Shown here in pieces: positions 47,563 to 55,026 of a DNA stretch of 57,189 nt (position 1 is its first letter; every line of letters starts with the position of its first letter). Made by a program: the position numbers and the translations under genes. Under the pieces are notes generated by a model, which was not told the DNA's origin, searched no databases, and saw only the letters and a program-made list of their open reading frames with translations. The DNA is from Oscillospiraceae bacterium. GTDB taxonomy: Bacteria; Bacillota; Clostridia; Oscillospirales; Oscillospiraceae. The stretch lies in assembly GCA_015068135.1 (NCBI GenBank), contig SVLB01000013.1:1-57189 (forward strand), given 5' to 3'.

Positions 47563-49767
47563 ATGCAATATCCCTATCAAGATCCGGCTCTTGACATCGA
47601 GGAGCGTGTAAAAGATCTGTTAAGCCGCATGACGCTCCGGGAAAAGCTGGCCCAAATGCGCCTGCTCTTTCCCGGCGCCAAACAGGCAAAGCAGGAGCCC
47701 TTCGATGTTGCGTATCTCGAAGAAAACAAGCACTGCTGCGGTGCGATCTACAATCCCTACAGCATGTCGGTGGAAACGGTGAATGCCATCCAAAAATGGT
47801 ATGTGGAGAACACCCGTTTGGGCATCCCCATTGCTGTCCATTCGGAAAGCCTGCATGGGGGAAACCACGAAACGGATACGGTATTTCCCCAGTCCATCGG
47901 CCTGGGTGCGGCCTTTCATAAAGAACTGATCGCCCAGATCGGTCAGGTCATGGGCAAGCAGGTAAAGGCCGGAGGCAATAACCTGGTCTATGCACCGAAC
48001 CTGGACCTGAGCCGGGACCCCCGATGGGGCAGGACCGAGGAAACCTACGGAGAAGACCCCTATCTGACAGCCCAATACGGCGTTGCCTATATCAAAGCCA
48101 TGCAGGCAGAAGGGGTAGCCTGCTGTCCCAAGCATTTTCTTGCCTACGGACTGGGGGAGGGGGGCATCAACCTGGCCCCGGCCCATGCCGGAGAACGGGA
48201 AATGCGGGAGGTATTGCTGGAGCCCTTCCAAAAGGCAGTGACCGAGGGCGGCGCAATGGGCATCATGCCCTCCTATGGAGAACTGGACGGAGAGCCTCTC
48301 CACGGCAGCCGCAGACTGCTGACAGAGCTTCTGCGCACAGAACTGGGCTTTACGGGACAGGTGGTCTCCGATTACGGCGCTGTATCCATGCTCAGAAGCT
48401 TCCATCGGGTGGCAAAGGACTGCCTGGAGGCAGGCAAACGGGCGCTGTATGCCGGTGTGGATATGGAGGCACCTAAGATGGTAGGCTTCGGTCCGGAGCT
48501 GGAGGAGGCAGTTGAGAGGGGAACGGTCCCGGAAAGCTGGGTCGATACCGCTGTCAGCCGCATTTTGCGCCATAAATTCCAAATGGGTCTGTTTGAAGAT
48601 CCCTATACAGATCCCCAAAAGATGGCGCAATGCCATGGGGATGCGCCCCTGGCCCTGGCAAGGAAAGCCGCGGAGGAGACTCTGGTACTGCTGAAAAATG
48701 AAAACAATATCCTGCCCCTTTCCGAAAAGATCGGGAAAGTGGCGGTGATCGGACCCAACAGCGCCGTTGCCCAGCTGGGAGACTACACCCCGAGCGGAGC
48801 CTGGCCCAGAGCCGTAAGCGTGAAGCAGGGGCTGGAAACGCTTTTGGGAGAAGATCGTGTCAGCTATGCTCTGGGCTGTACCACTGCCGGTGGTACGGAG
48901 AAACAGCTGCGTGAGGCTGTGGAGCTTGCCAGGCAGGCGGATGTTGCCATCGTGTGCCTGGGAGACAATTCCAATTTCTCCGGTGGCATCGGCTGGGGTG
49001 CGGAGAATCCCGGGGAGAGCATTGCCATCACCAGCGGTGAGGGCTTTGATATGTGCAGCCTGGAGCTGCCGGGCAGACAGCAAAAGCTGCTGGAGGCAAT
49101 TTGGGAAACCGGAACACCGGTGGTACTGGTGCTGCAAACGGGAAGACCCTATGCGATATCCTGGGCCGCGGACCATATCCCTGCCATTTTGCAGGCCTGG
49201 TATCCCGGCGAGCAGGGCGGTCATGCCGTTGCCGATGTGCTGTTTGGCAGAGTCAATCCATCCGGTAAGCTTCCCATTTCCATGCCCCGTTCGGTGGGGC
49301 ATCTGCCCGTCTACTACAACCATAAAGCCTCTGCACGGGGCTTTTACAAAAAGCCCGGCTCTTTGGAAAAGCCGGGAAGAGACTATGTATTCGATACCCC
49401 CCAGGCATTGTATCCCTTCGGCTACGGCTTGTCCTATACCACCTTCTCCTATCGGGAGTTGGGGGTCTCGGTGCTGGGCAAGGACCGGGCAACCGTTCGG
49501 GTAACCGTGGAAAACACCGGAGATCGGGCGGGCTTCGAGGCGGTACTGCTGTATGTTTCCGACAAATACTGCCGGATCACGCCCTTTGTCCGCAGACTGC
49601 GGGGCTTTGAAAAGCTTTGGCTGGAGCCCGGAGAATGCAAAACTGTGGCATTCGACCTGGGCTTTGAGGATTTTGCCTTTATCAATGAGAACATGGAGCC
49701 TGAGGTGGAGTCCGGTGACTTTACGGTTACCGTAGGGGATCTGCAGGAAAGCTTTGTTTTGGAATGA
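47563..49767 (+). CDS. GH3 family beta-glycosidase
   Basis: A 734-residue GH3 enzyme with the complete order: (alpha/beta) barrel with IAVHSESLHGG, DPRWGRTEETYGEDPYL (about 146-162) and CCPKHFLAYG; nucleophile Asp270 in QVVSDYGAVS; alpha/beta sandwich with VVLVLQTGRPYAISW; and a C-terminal fibronectin III-like domain (about 620-734). The barrel lacks the His-Asp dyad KH(F/I)PG of NagZ-type hexosaminidases, so a beta-glucosidase, beta-xylosidase or related activity is more likely than NagZ activity. The protein is cytoplasmic. AAGGAG overlaps the end of the preceding gene. Confidence 0.9.
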   Translation: MQYPYQDPALDIEERVKDLLSRMTLREKLAQMRLLFPGAKQAKQEPFDVAYLEENKHCCGAIYNPYSMSVETVNAIQKWYVENTRLGIPIAVHSESLHGGNHETDTVFPQSIGLGAAFHKELIAQIGQVMGKQVKAGGNNLVYAPNLDLSRDPRWGRTEETYGEDPYLTAQYGVAYIKAMQAEGVACCPKHFLAYGLGEGGINLAPAHAGEREMREVLLEPFQKAVTEGGAMGIMPSYGELDGEPLHGSRRLLTELLRTELGFTGQVVSDYGAVSMLRSFHRVAKDCLEAGKRALYAGVDMEAPKMVGFGPELEEAVERGTVPESWVDTAVSRILRHKFQMGLFEDPYTDPQKMAQCHGDAPLALARKAAEETLVLLKNENNILPLSEKIGKVAVIGPNSAVAQLGDYTPSGAWPRAVSVKQGLETLLGEDRVSYALGCTTAGGTEKQLREAVELARQADVAIVCLGDNSNFSGGIGWGAENPGESIAITSGEGFDMCSLELPGRQQKLLEAIWETGTPVVLVLQTGRPYAISWAADHIPAILQAWYPGEQGGHAVADVLFGRVNPSGKLPISMPRSVGHLPVYYNHKASARGFYKKPGSLEKPGRDYVFDTPQALYPFGYGLSYTTFSYRELGVSVLGKDRATVRVTVENTGDRAGFEAVLLYVSDKYCRITPFVRRLRGFEKLWLEPGECKTVAFDLGFEDFAFINENMEPEVESGDFTVTVGDLQESFVLE

Positions 49768-49792
49768 AACCATATATCAGAGGGGAAATATT

Positions 49793-50692
49793 ATGAAGTT
49801 TTATGCCAATCTACATACGCACTCCACCCATTCCGATGGTCAGCTGTCTCCGGAACAGCTGGCAAAGGTGGCGAAAGGGGAGGGCTATTCTGCCCTGGCT
49901 ATCACCGACCATGATGTGGCGACCGCATGGCCGGAGCTGCAGGCCGCCTGCCAGGCTGAGGGTATGGAGTGCATTTTTGGCGTGGAGTTTTCCGCACCTT
50001 CGGTTTTGCTGAAAAGAAAGAGCGGTGCATACGGACATTTTCACATTACCGGCTATCATTTTGACCCGGAATATCCGGCAATGAAGGAGTACTTAGCCGG
50101 GATGAGCCTGCGGCAGACCCACCAAACCAAGACCCTCTTTGAATGGGGCGTTGCCGAGGGTAAGCTCCGGGGGATCACCTGGGAGGAAGTGCTGGAATAC
50201 AACGCCGGCAAAACCTGGCTGTGCAATGAACAGCTGTTCCGGGCGCTGATGGATAAGGGCCTGGCGGTTCGTGCAGACCATCCGCAATTCTTCCGGGAGC
50301 TGTTCGGCAGCCGCAGAGGTCAGGTGCCGCCTGCCTATGATTTTAAGCAGGCGGACGAGATCATTGCCCTGATCCGCGCTGCCGGCGGTGTTGCGGTGCT
50401 GGCTCACCCCCACCGTCAGCTGCACCTGGTTGAGCCCCTGATGGAGATGGGCATCGAGGGCATGGAGGTCTGGCATCCGGACCTGGAGCCTCAGGAGCAG
50501 GAGGAGGCCTACCGGCTGGCACTGGAAAAGGGTCTTTATATATCCGGCGGTACGGATCATTACGGCGTGTGCGACAATGCCTATGAGAATTACCCAAACC
50601 CCAAGGATTGCCCCTACTATATGGAGCCTGGCAGCGCCGGCACCACCTACGAATACTATGTAGAATTGCGGGATAGAAAACGCAGCCGATAA
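49793..50692 (+). CDS. PHP-domain metal-dependent phosphoesterase (second copy)
   Basis: A 299-residue PHP protein of the RNase AM/YciV-like type: ANLHTHSTHSDGQLSPEQL (about 4-22), ALAITDHDV (about 37-45), VEFSAP, VAVLAHPHRQ (about 205-214) and SGGTDHYG near the C-terminus are the metal ligands. It is shorter and only distantly similar to the PHP protein at 42823. Relatives cleave 3',5'-bisphosphates or short RNA 5' ends, but family members have varied substrates. ATG 49793 has AGAGGGGA upstream. Reason for two PHP enzymes in one operon is unknown. Confidence 0.85.
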   Translation: MKFYANLHTHSTHSDGQLSPEQLAKVAKGEGYSALAITDHDVATAWPELQAACQAEGMECIFGVEFSAPSVLLKRKSGAYGHFHITGYHFDPEYPAMKEYLAGMSLRQTHQTKTLFEWGVAEGKLRGITWEEVLEYNAGKTWLCNEQLFRALMDKGLAVRADHPQFFRELFGSRRGQVPPAYDFKQADEIIALIRAAGGVAVLAHPHRQLHLVEPLMEMGIEGMEVWHPDLEPQEQEEAYRLALEKGLYISGGTDHYGVCDNAYENYPNPKDCPYYMEPGSAGTTYEYYVELRDRKRSR

Positions 50693-50719
50693 ATACTTTA
50701 GAAGAGGATGAGAGCGAAT

Positions 50720-51322
50720 ATGTGTGGTTATAGGATCGAACCGACGGATGGCCAACCGGATTGGAGCAAGGTCCCGGAATTGAAGGTGGACAATGTCCTG
50801 TGGCTCCCGGATGTGGGCATCCGCATGACCCAGCAGATCTGCTATGACGAAGAAAAACTGTATATTCACCAAACTGCGGTGGAAGCTCAGATCCGGGCAG
50901 AGCATACGGAGCCTTTGGCCCAGGTCTGTGAGGATAGCTGTATGGAGTTTTTCTTCTGCCCGGAGACAGACTCTGACCGATATTTTAATTTTGAGTGGAA
51001 TCTGAAGGGCTGCCTGTATCTGGGCTTCCGTACTGGAAGAGAAAATGCGGTCCGTCTGCAATTGGAAGACCCTAAAAAGCTGTTTGCCTTTCGAGGTGCG
51101 AAAACTGCAGAGGGTTGGGAGATCTTCTATGAGATCCCGGTGGCCTTTGTCCGGCTGCTGATTCCGGATTTTACCTTACAGCCGGGAACGGAGCTTCGGG
51201 CCAATTGTTTCAAATGCGGCGATCTGACGGAAAAGCCCCATTACCTTTCCTGGAATCCCAGCACATCTGCCACCCCGGATTTCCACCGTCCCCAGGATTT
51301 TGGGACGATGGTTTTGGCTTAA
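50720..51322 (+). CDS. CBM9-like carbohydrate-binding protein
   Basis: A protein of about 200 residues consisting of one beta-sandwich. DSCMEFFFCPETDSDRYFNFE followed by GCLYLGFRTGR and the terminal SWNPS...FHRPQDFG match the family 9-like (DOMON/CBM9) sugar-binding fold. No signal peptide, so it is a cytoplasmic or unusual lone CBM. GAAGAGG lies directly before ATG 50708, which therefore cannot be the best start; ATG 50720 fits better. It is the last gene of the operon and is followed by the hairpin of the 139-bp repeat. Confidence 0.72.
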   Translation: MCGYRIEPTDGQPDWSKVPELKVDNVLWLPDVGIRMTQQICYDEEKLYIHQTAVEAQIRAEHTEPLAQVCEDSCMEFFFCPETDSDRYFNFEWNLKGCLYLGFRTGRENAVRLQLEDPKKLFAFRGAKTAEGWEIFYEIPVAFVRLLIPDFTLQPGTELRANCFKCGDLTEKPHYLSWNPSTSATPDFHRPQDFGTMVLA

Positions 51323-51330
51323 AATGGATC

Positions 51331-51469
51331 TGTAGGGACACCCGTCCCCGGGTGTACGGGACATAAAAAACAGCGCAAAATCTGCAAAAAATATGCAGAT
51401 TTTGCGCTGTTTTTTATGGTTTGGCTGCGGTCACCCCGGAGGGGTGACCCTACGAAAAACGTTTTGAGA
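51331..51469. repeat. Dispersed repeat element, copy 2 (operon terminator)
   Basis: The same element as 14811-14949, with TGTAGGG and CCCTACGA ends and a perfect 22-bp hairpin (51365-51386 with 51394-51415) flanked by A6 and T6. It ends the large operon. By-eye alignment gives roughly three quarters identity with compensating changes inside the hairpin arms (CACAAA/TTTGTG against CGCAAA/TTTGCG). Confidence 0.8.
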
Positions 51470-51516
51470 ATAAGCCTTCTCCAGGGAGAGGGGTTCACGC
51501 AAACCGTCCCTCGGTC

Positions 51517-52608
51517 TTATTTATTCAGTTCTTTTCTTTTTGCCCGCCTGACTCGGTTGATGTGTCGTTCGAAATCACCGCTGTTTATCAGTTCTGTAAC
51601 AACGAGCTGCTCAAAGGTGGGGACGGTGCAGGAAAAGAAGCCGAGCTTTTCTTCGTACGCATCCGCAAGCTTTTTCGGTAATACCATATACCCGATTCGG
51701 AAAGAAGGGGTGACCGTTTTTGAAAAGGTGTTCATGTAAATGACATTATCTTTCAGCGAGTGTGAGAAAAGAGTCTCTTCCGGTTTCATTGAGATAGAAA
51801 ATTCGGACTCAAAATCATCTTCGATGATATAACGCTCCTTTTGTTCAGCCCATCTAAGATACTCGTGGCGTTTTGAAGCTGTGGCCGTGATACCGCTCGG
51901 GAAGCTGCGATAAGGTGAGATATGTAAAATATCTGCCGAAGAGTTCCGTAGAGCCGGACTGTCAATACCATCACACGTCAGCGGAAGCTTTTCTAAGGCA
52001 ACTCCGGAAGCCTTGTAGACTTGCTCGATCTTTTTGTAGGACGGTGCTTCAATGGCATAAACACGTTCTCTGCCGAGAAGTTCCACGAGTAGTGTATACA
52101 GGTGCTCTGAACCCGAGCCAATGATGATCTGTTTTATGTCTGCAATGATACCCCGGTTACGTGCCAGATAGGAGCGAAGAGCTTCCCGGAGTTCGATGGT
52201 TCCGAGGTTGGGGGAGCGTTCGAGAATTCCGTTGCCTTCGTTTGTGTCGCTGATCACCTTACGCATGGTTTTTCTGAGTACCGACAGCGGGAAATCCGGA
52301 TAATCATGATTACCGTGCTCAACAGGAACTTTCTTTTTGGGTGTCTCCAGGGTGGCAGCAAAATGATCGTCCTTACGGAAGATCACAACAAATCCGCTTC
52401 TTTCCCTGGCTTCTATATATCCTTCATCGCAAAGCAGGGCGTATGCATGTACAACAGTTACGGTGCTGACGGAAAGTTCATCGCATAGCAGGCGTATGGA
52501 CGGAAGTTTTGCCTGATAAGGGAGTGTCTCATCAATAATATCCTGACGGATCTGCTTATATATCTGCAGGTATACGGGACGAATGTCTTTATCTATAATG
52601 TACTTCAT
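51517..52608 (-). CDS. MocR/PdxR-type GntR regulator with aminotransferase domain, 3'-truncated
   Basis: A 363-residue protein. N-terminal GntR winged helix (1-75: VYLQIYKQIRQDII, LPSIRLLCDELSVSTVTVVHAY, RSGFVV) and a fold-type I aminotransferase domain with the PLP Lys in NTFSKTVTPSFRIGYMVLP. MocR proteins are usually about 450-480 residues; here the protein stops at HINRVRRAKRKELNK, where relatives go on for 80-100 residues. The stop coincides with a REP-like sequence (TTCACGCAAACCGTCCC on the + strand, about 51494-51510), so a repeat seems to have cut off the end. It is divergent from the UPF0340 and ECF genes, which it probably regulates. AT-rich compared with the big operon. Confidence 0.82.
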   Translation of the reverse strand: MKYIIDKDIRPVYLQIYKQIRQDIIDETLPYQAKLPSIRLLCDELSVSTVTVVHAYALLCDEGYIEARERSGFVVIFRKDDHFAATLETPKKKVPVEHGNHDYPDFPLSVLRKTMRKVISDTNEGNGILERSPNLGTIELREALRSYLARNRGIIADIKQIIIGSGSEHLYTLLVELLGRERVYAIEAPSYKKIEQVYKASGVALEKLPLTCDGIDSPALRNSSADILHISPYRSFPSGITATASKRHEYLRWAEQKERYIIEDDFESEFSISMKPEETLFSHSLKDNVIYMNTFSKTVTPSFRIGYMVLPKKLADAYEEKLGFFSCTVPTFEQLVVTELINSGDFERHINRVRRAKRKELNK

Positions 52609-52704
52609 CTGTATATATAAAATTCTCCTTTTCTGACTGTTTTAATGTCAGCAGATTTATTATATACTGATACGGTGAGTTAATCAATAGGAGAAAGATG
52701 AAAA

Positions 52705-53247
52705 ATGGATGAACTATTTAATCAGGCAACTGCTGTAATGAAGGAACTTGGTGAAAAGGCAAGTCTTAAAGCCGGAGATATCGTCATTGTCGGTTGTTCC
52801 ACCAGTGAGATTATCGGCTCCAAAATTGGAACCAATTCCAGCCCCGATGTGGCATATGTTGTTTTCCTCGCTATTTATGAATACGCAAAGAAACAAGGCT
52901 GGCGCCTTGCCTTTCAATGCTGTGAGCACTTAAACCGTGCCATAGTAGTAGAAAGAGATACTGTACCAACAGCAGAAATCGTTAACGTTGTTCCTCAGCC
53001 CAAGGCGGGTGGATCTATGGCAACACAGGCGTATCAGCATTTTGAAAATCCTGTAGTCATAGAGGAAATAAAGGCAGATGCCGGCATTGATATCGGCTTT
53101 ACGCTTATAGGAATGCATCTGAAAAAAGTGGCTGTTCCTGTTCGCTTGGATAACAATAAAATTGGTGAAGCTACCGTTCTTGCTGCACGTACCAGACCGA
53201 AATTCATCGGTGGTATTCGAGCGGAGTATAATCAGGAATTACTGTGA
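52705..53247 (+). CDS. UPF0340 (TIGR01440/YwlG) family protein
   Basis: A 180-residue protein that matches the conserved UPF0340 family along its full length: IVIVGCSTSEIIGSKIG (about 27-43), FQCCEHLNRAIVVE (about 72-85), VVPQPKAGGSMATQAY (about 98-113) and a basic VLAARTRPKFIGGIRA end. The family has no established function. AGGAG is upstream of the ATG, and a TATACT-like -10 lies in the gap with the divergent MocR gene. The ECF S-component follows after 14 bases. Confidence 0.9.
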   Translation: MDELFNQATAVMKELGEKASLKAGDIVIVGCSTSEIIGSKIGTNSSPDVAYVVFLAIYEYAKKQGWRLAFQCCEHLNRAIVVERDTVPTAEIVNVVPQPKAGGSMATQAYQHFENPVVIEEIKADAGIDIGFTLIGMHLKKVAVPVRLDNNKIGEATVLAARTRPKFIGGIRAEYNQELL

Positions 53248-53261
53248 AAGGAGCGCAGGAT

Positions 53262-53771
53262 ATGAAGGAAAAAAACGCAACACAAAAAATCGTTATAGCT
53301 GCACTGCTTGCGGCGTTGACCTGTGTGGCAACGATGATTATTAAGATCCCGTCACCCTTAAAGGGATATTTGAATCTGGGCGATTGCGTTGTTTTACTTG
53401 CCGGATGGATGCTGTCTCCTGTGTACGGTTTTTTAGCTGCGGGACTCGGTTCTGCGTTGGCAGATTTGTTTTCGGGATACGTTGTTTATGCACCCGCAAC
53501 CTTTGTTATTAAAGGCTTGATGGCACTGATTGCATATTACGGCTTTAAGCTGTTACATAAGAAACTCGGCAACCTGCCTTCCCGAATGATTACGGGTACT
53601 GTTGCTGAGTCGGTTATGATACTTGGGTATTTTGCGTTTGAGGGCTTCCTGTATGGTTTCGGTCCGTCTGTTGTAAATATACCTGCAAACGGTGTTCAGG
53701 GCATTGCAGGACTCATTCTCGGATGCATACTTGTTAAAATGTTTGAAAAAAGTAAACTAATACAGTTCTAA
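53262..53771 (+). CDS. ECF transporter S-component (possibly vitamin B6-related)
   Basis: A 169-residue protein with five or six membrane helices. The start KIVIAALLAALTCVATMI, then YLNLGDCVVLLAGWMLSPVYGFLAAGLGSALADLF, is typical of ECF substrate-binding subunits of the group II type. It needs a shared EcfA/A'/T module encoded elsewhere. Because the divergent gene encodes a PLP-binding MocR/PdxR-type regulator, a pyridoxine-type substrate is plausible; hydroxymethylpyrimidine is an alternative. ATG 53262 is preferred (GCAGGA upstream); GTG 53244 is also in frame. Confidence 0.8.
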   Translation: MKEKNATQKIVIAALLAALTCVATMIIKIPSPLKGYLNLGDCVVLLAGWMLSPVYGFLAAGLGSALADLFSGYVVYAPATFVIKGLMALIAYYGFKLLHKKLGNLPSRMITGTVAESVMILGYFAFEGFLYGFGPSVVNIPANGVQGIAGLILGCILVKMFEKSKLIQF

Positions 53772-53780
53772 AAATGTCAA

Positions 53781-53804
53781 GAGCGTCGCTTCGGCGGCGC
53801 TCTT
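53781..53804 (+). terminator. Terminator after the ECF S-component gene
   Basis: GAGCGTCGC and GCGGCGCTC arms around a TTCG tetraloop (53781-53802, one G-U pair), followed by a short T stretch. Confidence 0.7.
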
Positions 53805-53837
53805 TGCTGCAGTTGCGGAAATGTTAACCTCTGTTGC

Positions 53838-53900
53838 TTGAAGTCGTAGGTTGAAATCGGTATAATTATCTCATAAACAAGGAGGCACTGATATGCTAAG
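53838..53900 (+). pseudogene. Orphan promoter, ribosome site and start codon of a disrupted gene
   Basis: TTGAAG (53838-53843), 17-bp spacer and TATAAT (53861-53866), AAGGAGG (53879-53885) and ATG 53893 form a full expression signal. After only two codons the sequence runs into the 120-bp repeat and stops after 15 codons. The gene body appears lost or displaced; the sequence 54021-54067 and the terminator 54068-54095 may be the rest of it. Confidence 0.5.
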
Positions 53901-54020
53901 TAAGACAGGGGACGGTTCCGTGTCTACGTCAACTATTTAAGGCAATTTGCGGAAGAAAACGCACGATTTTATGATAAAATCTAACTTTTAGCCCAGGACA
54001 TAGAACCGTCCCCTGTCTTA
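53901..54020. repeat. 120-bp MITE/REP-like element with perfect 18-bp terminal inverted repeats
   Basis: Positions 53901-53918 are the exact reverse complement of 54003-54020 and carry the GGGGACGGTTC / GAACCGTCCCC REP core found at several places up to 56.8 kb. The interior (53922-54006) is repeated at 54690-54774. Confidence 0.8.
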
Positions 54021-54067
54021 TGATGCGGGCTATCTGGTAATACCGGACTACATTCGTAATATCCCAC

Positions 54068-54095
54068 GGGAACGGCCTTGTGCCGTTCCCTTTTT
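54068..54095 (+). terminator. Rho-independent terminator
   Basis: GGGAACGGC (54068-54076) pairs with GCCGTTCCC (54082-54090), followed by TTTTT. Confidence 0.85.
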
Positions 54096-54112
54096 ATATT
54101 GCGGATTCTCTA

Positions 54113-54141
54113 TTGACGGAAAGGCTTCCTTTGTATATAAT
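54113..54141 (+). promoter_or_regulatory. Promoter of the small lipoprotein gene
   Basis: TTGACG (54113-54118), 17-bp spacer, TATAAT (54136-54141); the ATG is 36 bases downstream with GAAAGGCGA before it. Confidence 0.85.
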
Positions 54142-54176
54142 TAGCATGATACTACCATGAAGAAAGGCGATTTTCC

Positions 54177-54641
54177 ATGAAAAAATATATTCTGATGGTT
54201 TTCTTGTGTGTCCTTGTTTTGTGCGTTGCCGCCTGTGGGGAAACGAAGCCGGAACCTACCGATGCGCCCACCACCCAGGCCACAACAGAAGCCGCCGTAC
54301 CGCCCACGACTGGAGAAAAACCCAAGGCAGAGCGGAAAGTACCCTACTCCCTGCTGCTGGACGCCGCGGTAGCTATCCGGAAAGAACCCAGCCTGGAAAG
54401 CGAGATCCTTCGTCCGGTGGGCTTTTCCCAGAGCCTGCGGATCGTGAAGGAATTCCGGGACGATGCGGGAGAGATATGGGGTATGCTGGATGGTAATCAG
54501 GGCTGGATAAAGATCACCGGTACACCGGACCGCATTACCCGGGTCTGCCCCGTGTGCGGCGTTTCCGAGCCGGAGGTGGCGTTCCCGGAGAATTGGCAGC
54601 TTGGCATGGCCTGCAACGACTGCCGGGAAACCCAGGACTAA
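54177..54641 (+). CDS. Small lipoprotein with SH3-like domain and C-terminal CxxC pairs
   Basis: A 154-residue lipoprotein: signal peptide with lipobox VAAC (Cys20), a Thr/Pro/Ala linker (about 22-58), an SH3b-like segment (LLLDAAVAIRKEPSLESEIL to GMLDGNQGWIKIT, about 60-117) and a C-terminal part with VCPVCG and ACNDC (about 122-150) that could be a zinc ribbon or two disulphides. Such proteins sit on the outer face of the membrane. No neighbour suggests a function; it has its own promoter and terminator. Confidence 0.75.
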   Translation: MKKYILMVFLCVLVLCVAACGETKPEPTDAPTTQATTEAAVPPTTGEKPKAERKVPYSLLLDAAVAIRKEPSLESEILRPVGFSQSLRIVKEFRDDAGEIWGMLDGNQGWIKITGTPDRITRVCPVCGVSEPEVAFPENWQLGMACNDCRETQD

Positions 54642-54649
54642 CATAGAGA

Positions 54650-54683
54650 GGGGCTGTCTCACTAAGCGAGACAGCCCCTTTTT
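54650..54683 (+). terminator. Terminator of the small lipoprotein gene
   Basis: GGGGCTGTCTC (54650-54660) and GAGACAGCCCC (54668-54678) with a 7-base loop and a TTTTT tail. Confidence 0.92.
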
Positions 54684-54689
54684 CTTATG

Positions 54690-54774
54690 GTCTACGCCAA
54701 CTATTTAAGGCAATTTGCGGAAGAAAATGCGAAATTTCATGACAAAATCTAACTTCTGTCCAGGGACATAGAAC
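54690..54774. repeat. Second copy of the 85-bp interior of the 120-bp element
   Basis: It matches 53922-54006 base for base in length but lacks the terminal inverted repeats. Both copies keep the same open 20-codon tail reading VY[VA]NYLRQFAEENA and ending in DKI plus TAA (53922-53984 and 54690-54752), as if both derive from the 3' end of one gene family. Confidence 0.7.
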
Positions 54775-54837
54775 ACCCATGCCGCTGAGCCGCACACACG
54801 CTTAATGAACAGTTTATCTTCACGCAAACCGTCCCCT

Positions 54838-55026
54838 GTCTTCCAGTCCCGTATCGGTAGTAGCGGCGGCGATAGCGACCCGGAACAAGTCATCGTAGCT
54901 ATAGTTTGTCCGGGTGGCATCGGTATCCTCGGGGGCCTTGTACCAAAGAAGCACACCCTTTTCCAGGTCGTAGCCGTATTCGGTGGTATTGCCCAGGGCA
55001 TCGGTAGCAGAGGCGGTATCATTCCC
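54838..55026 (-). pseudogene. RHS/YD-repeat protein fragment
   Basis: The minus-strand translation reads TDALGNTTEYGYD, GVLLWYKAPEDTDATRTNY and SYDDLFRV, one complete RHS/YD repeat. Both ends run into dispersed repeat sequence (REP at about 54821-54840; a GCCTTCCCCTTGGGGAAGG-type repeat from 55029), and no start or continuation is present. It is a remnant of a large RHS polymorphic toxin. Confidence 0.75.

Noticed and set aside
47563..49767. NagZ-type beta-N-acetylglucosaminidase identity for the GH3 enzyme
   Set aside because: The KH-(F/I)-PGHG dyad motif of NagZ is absent (KHFLAYG is present instead), and the three-domain layout with an FnIII-like end is that of beta-glucosidase-type GH3.
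47620..49773. A 717-codon antisense frame over the GH3 gene
   Set aside because: The sense strand is a complete GH3 enzyme; the antisense product has no recognisable motif or start signal.
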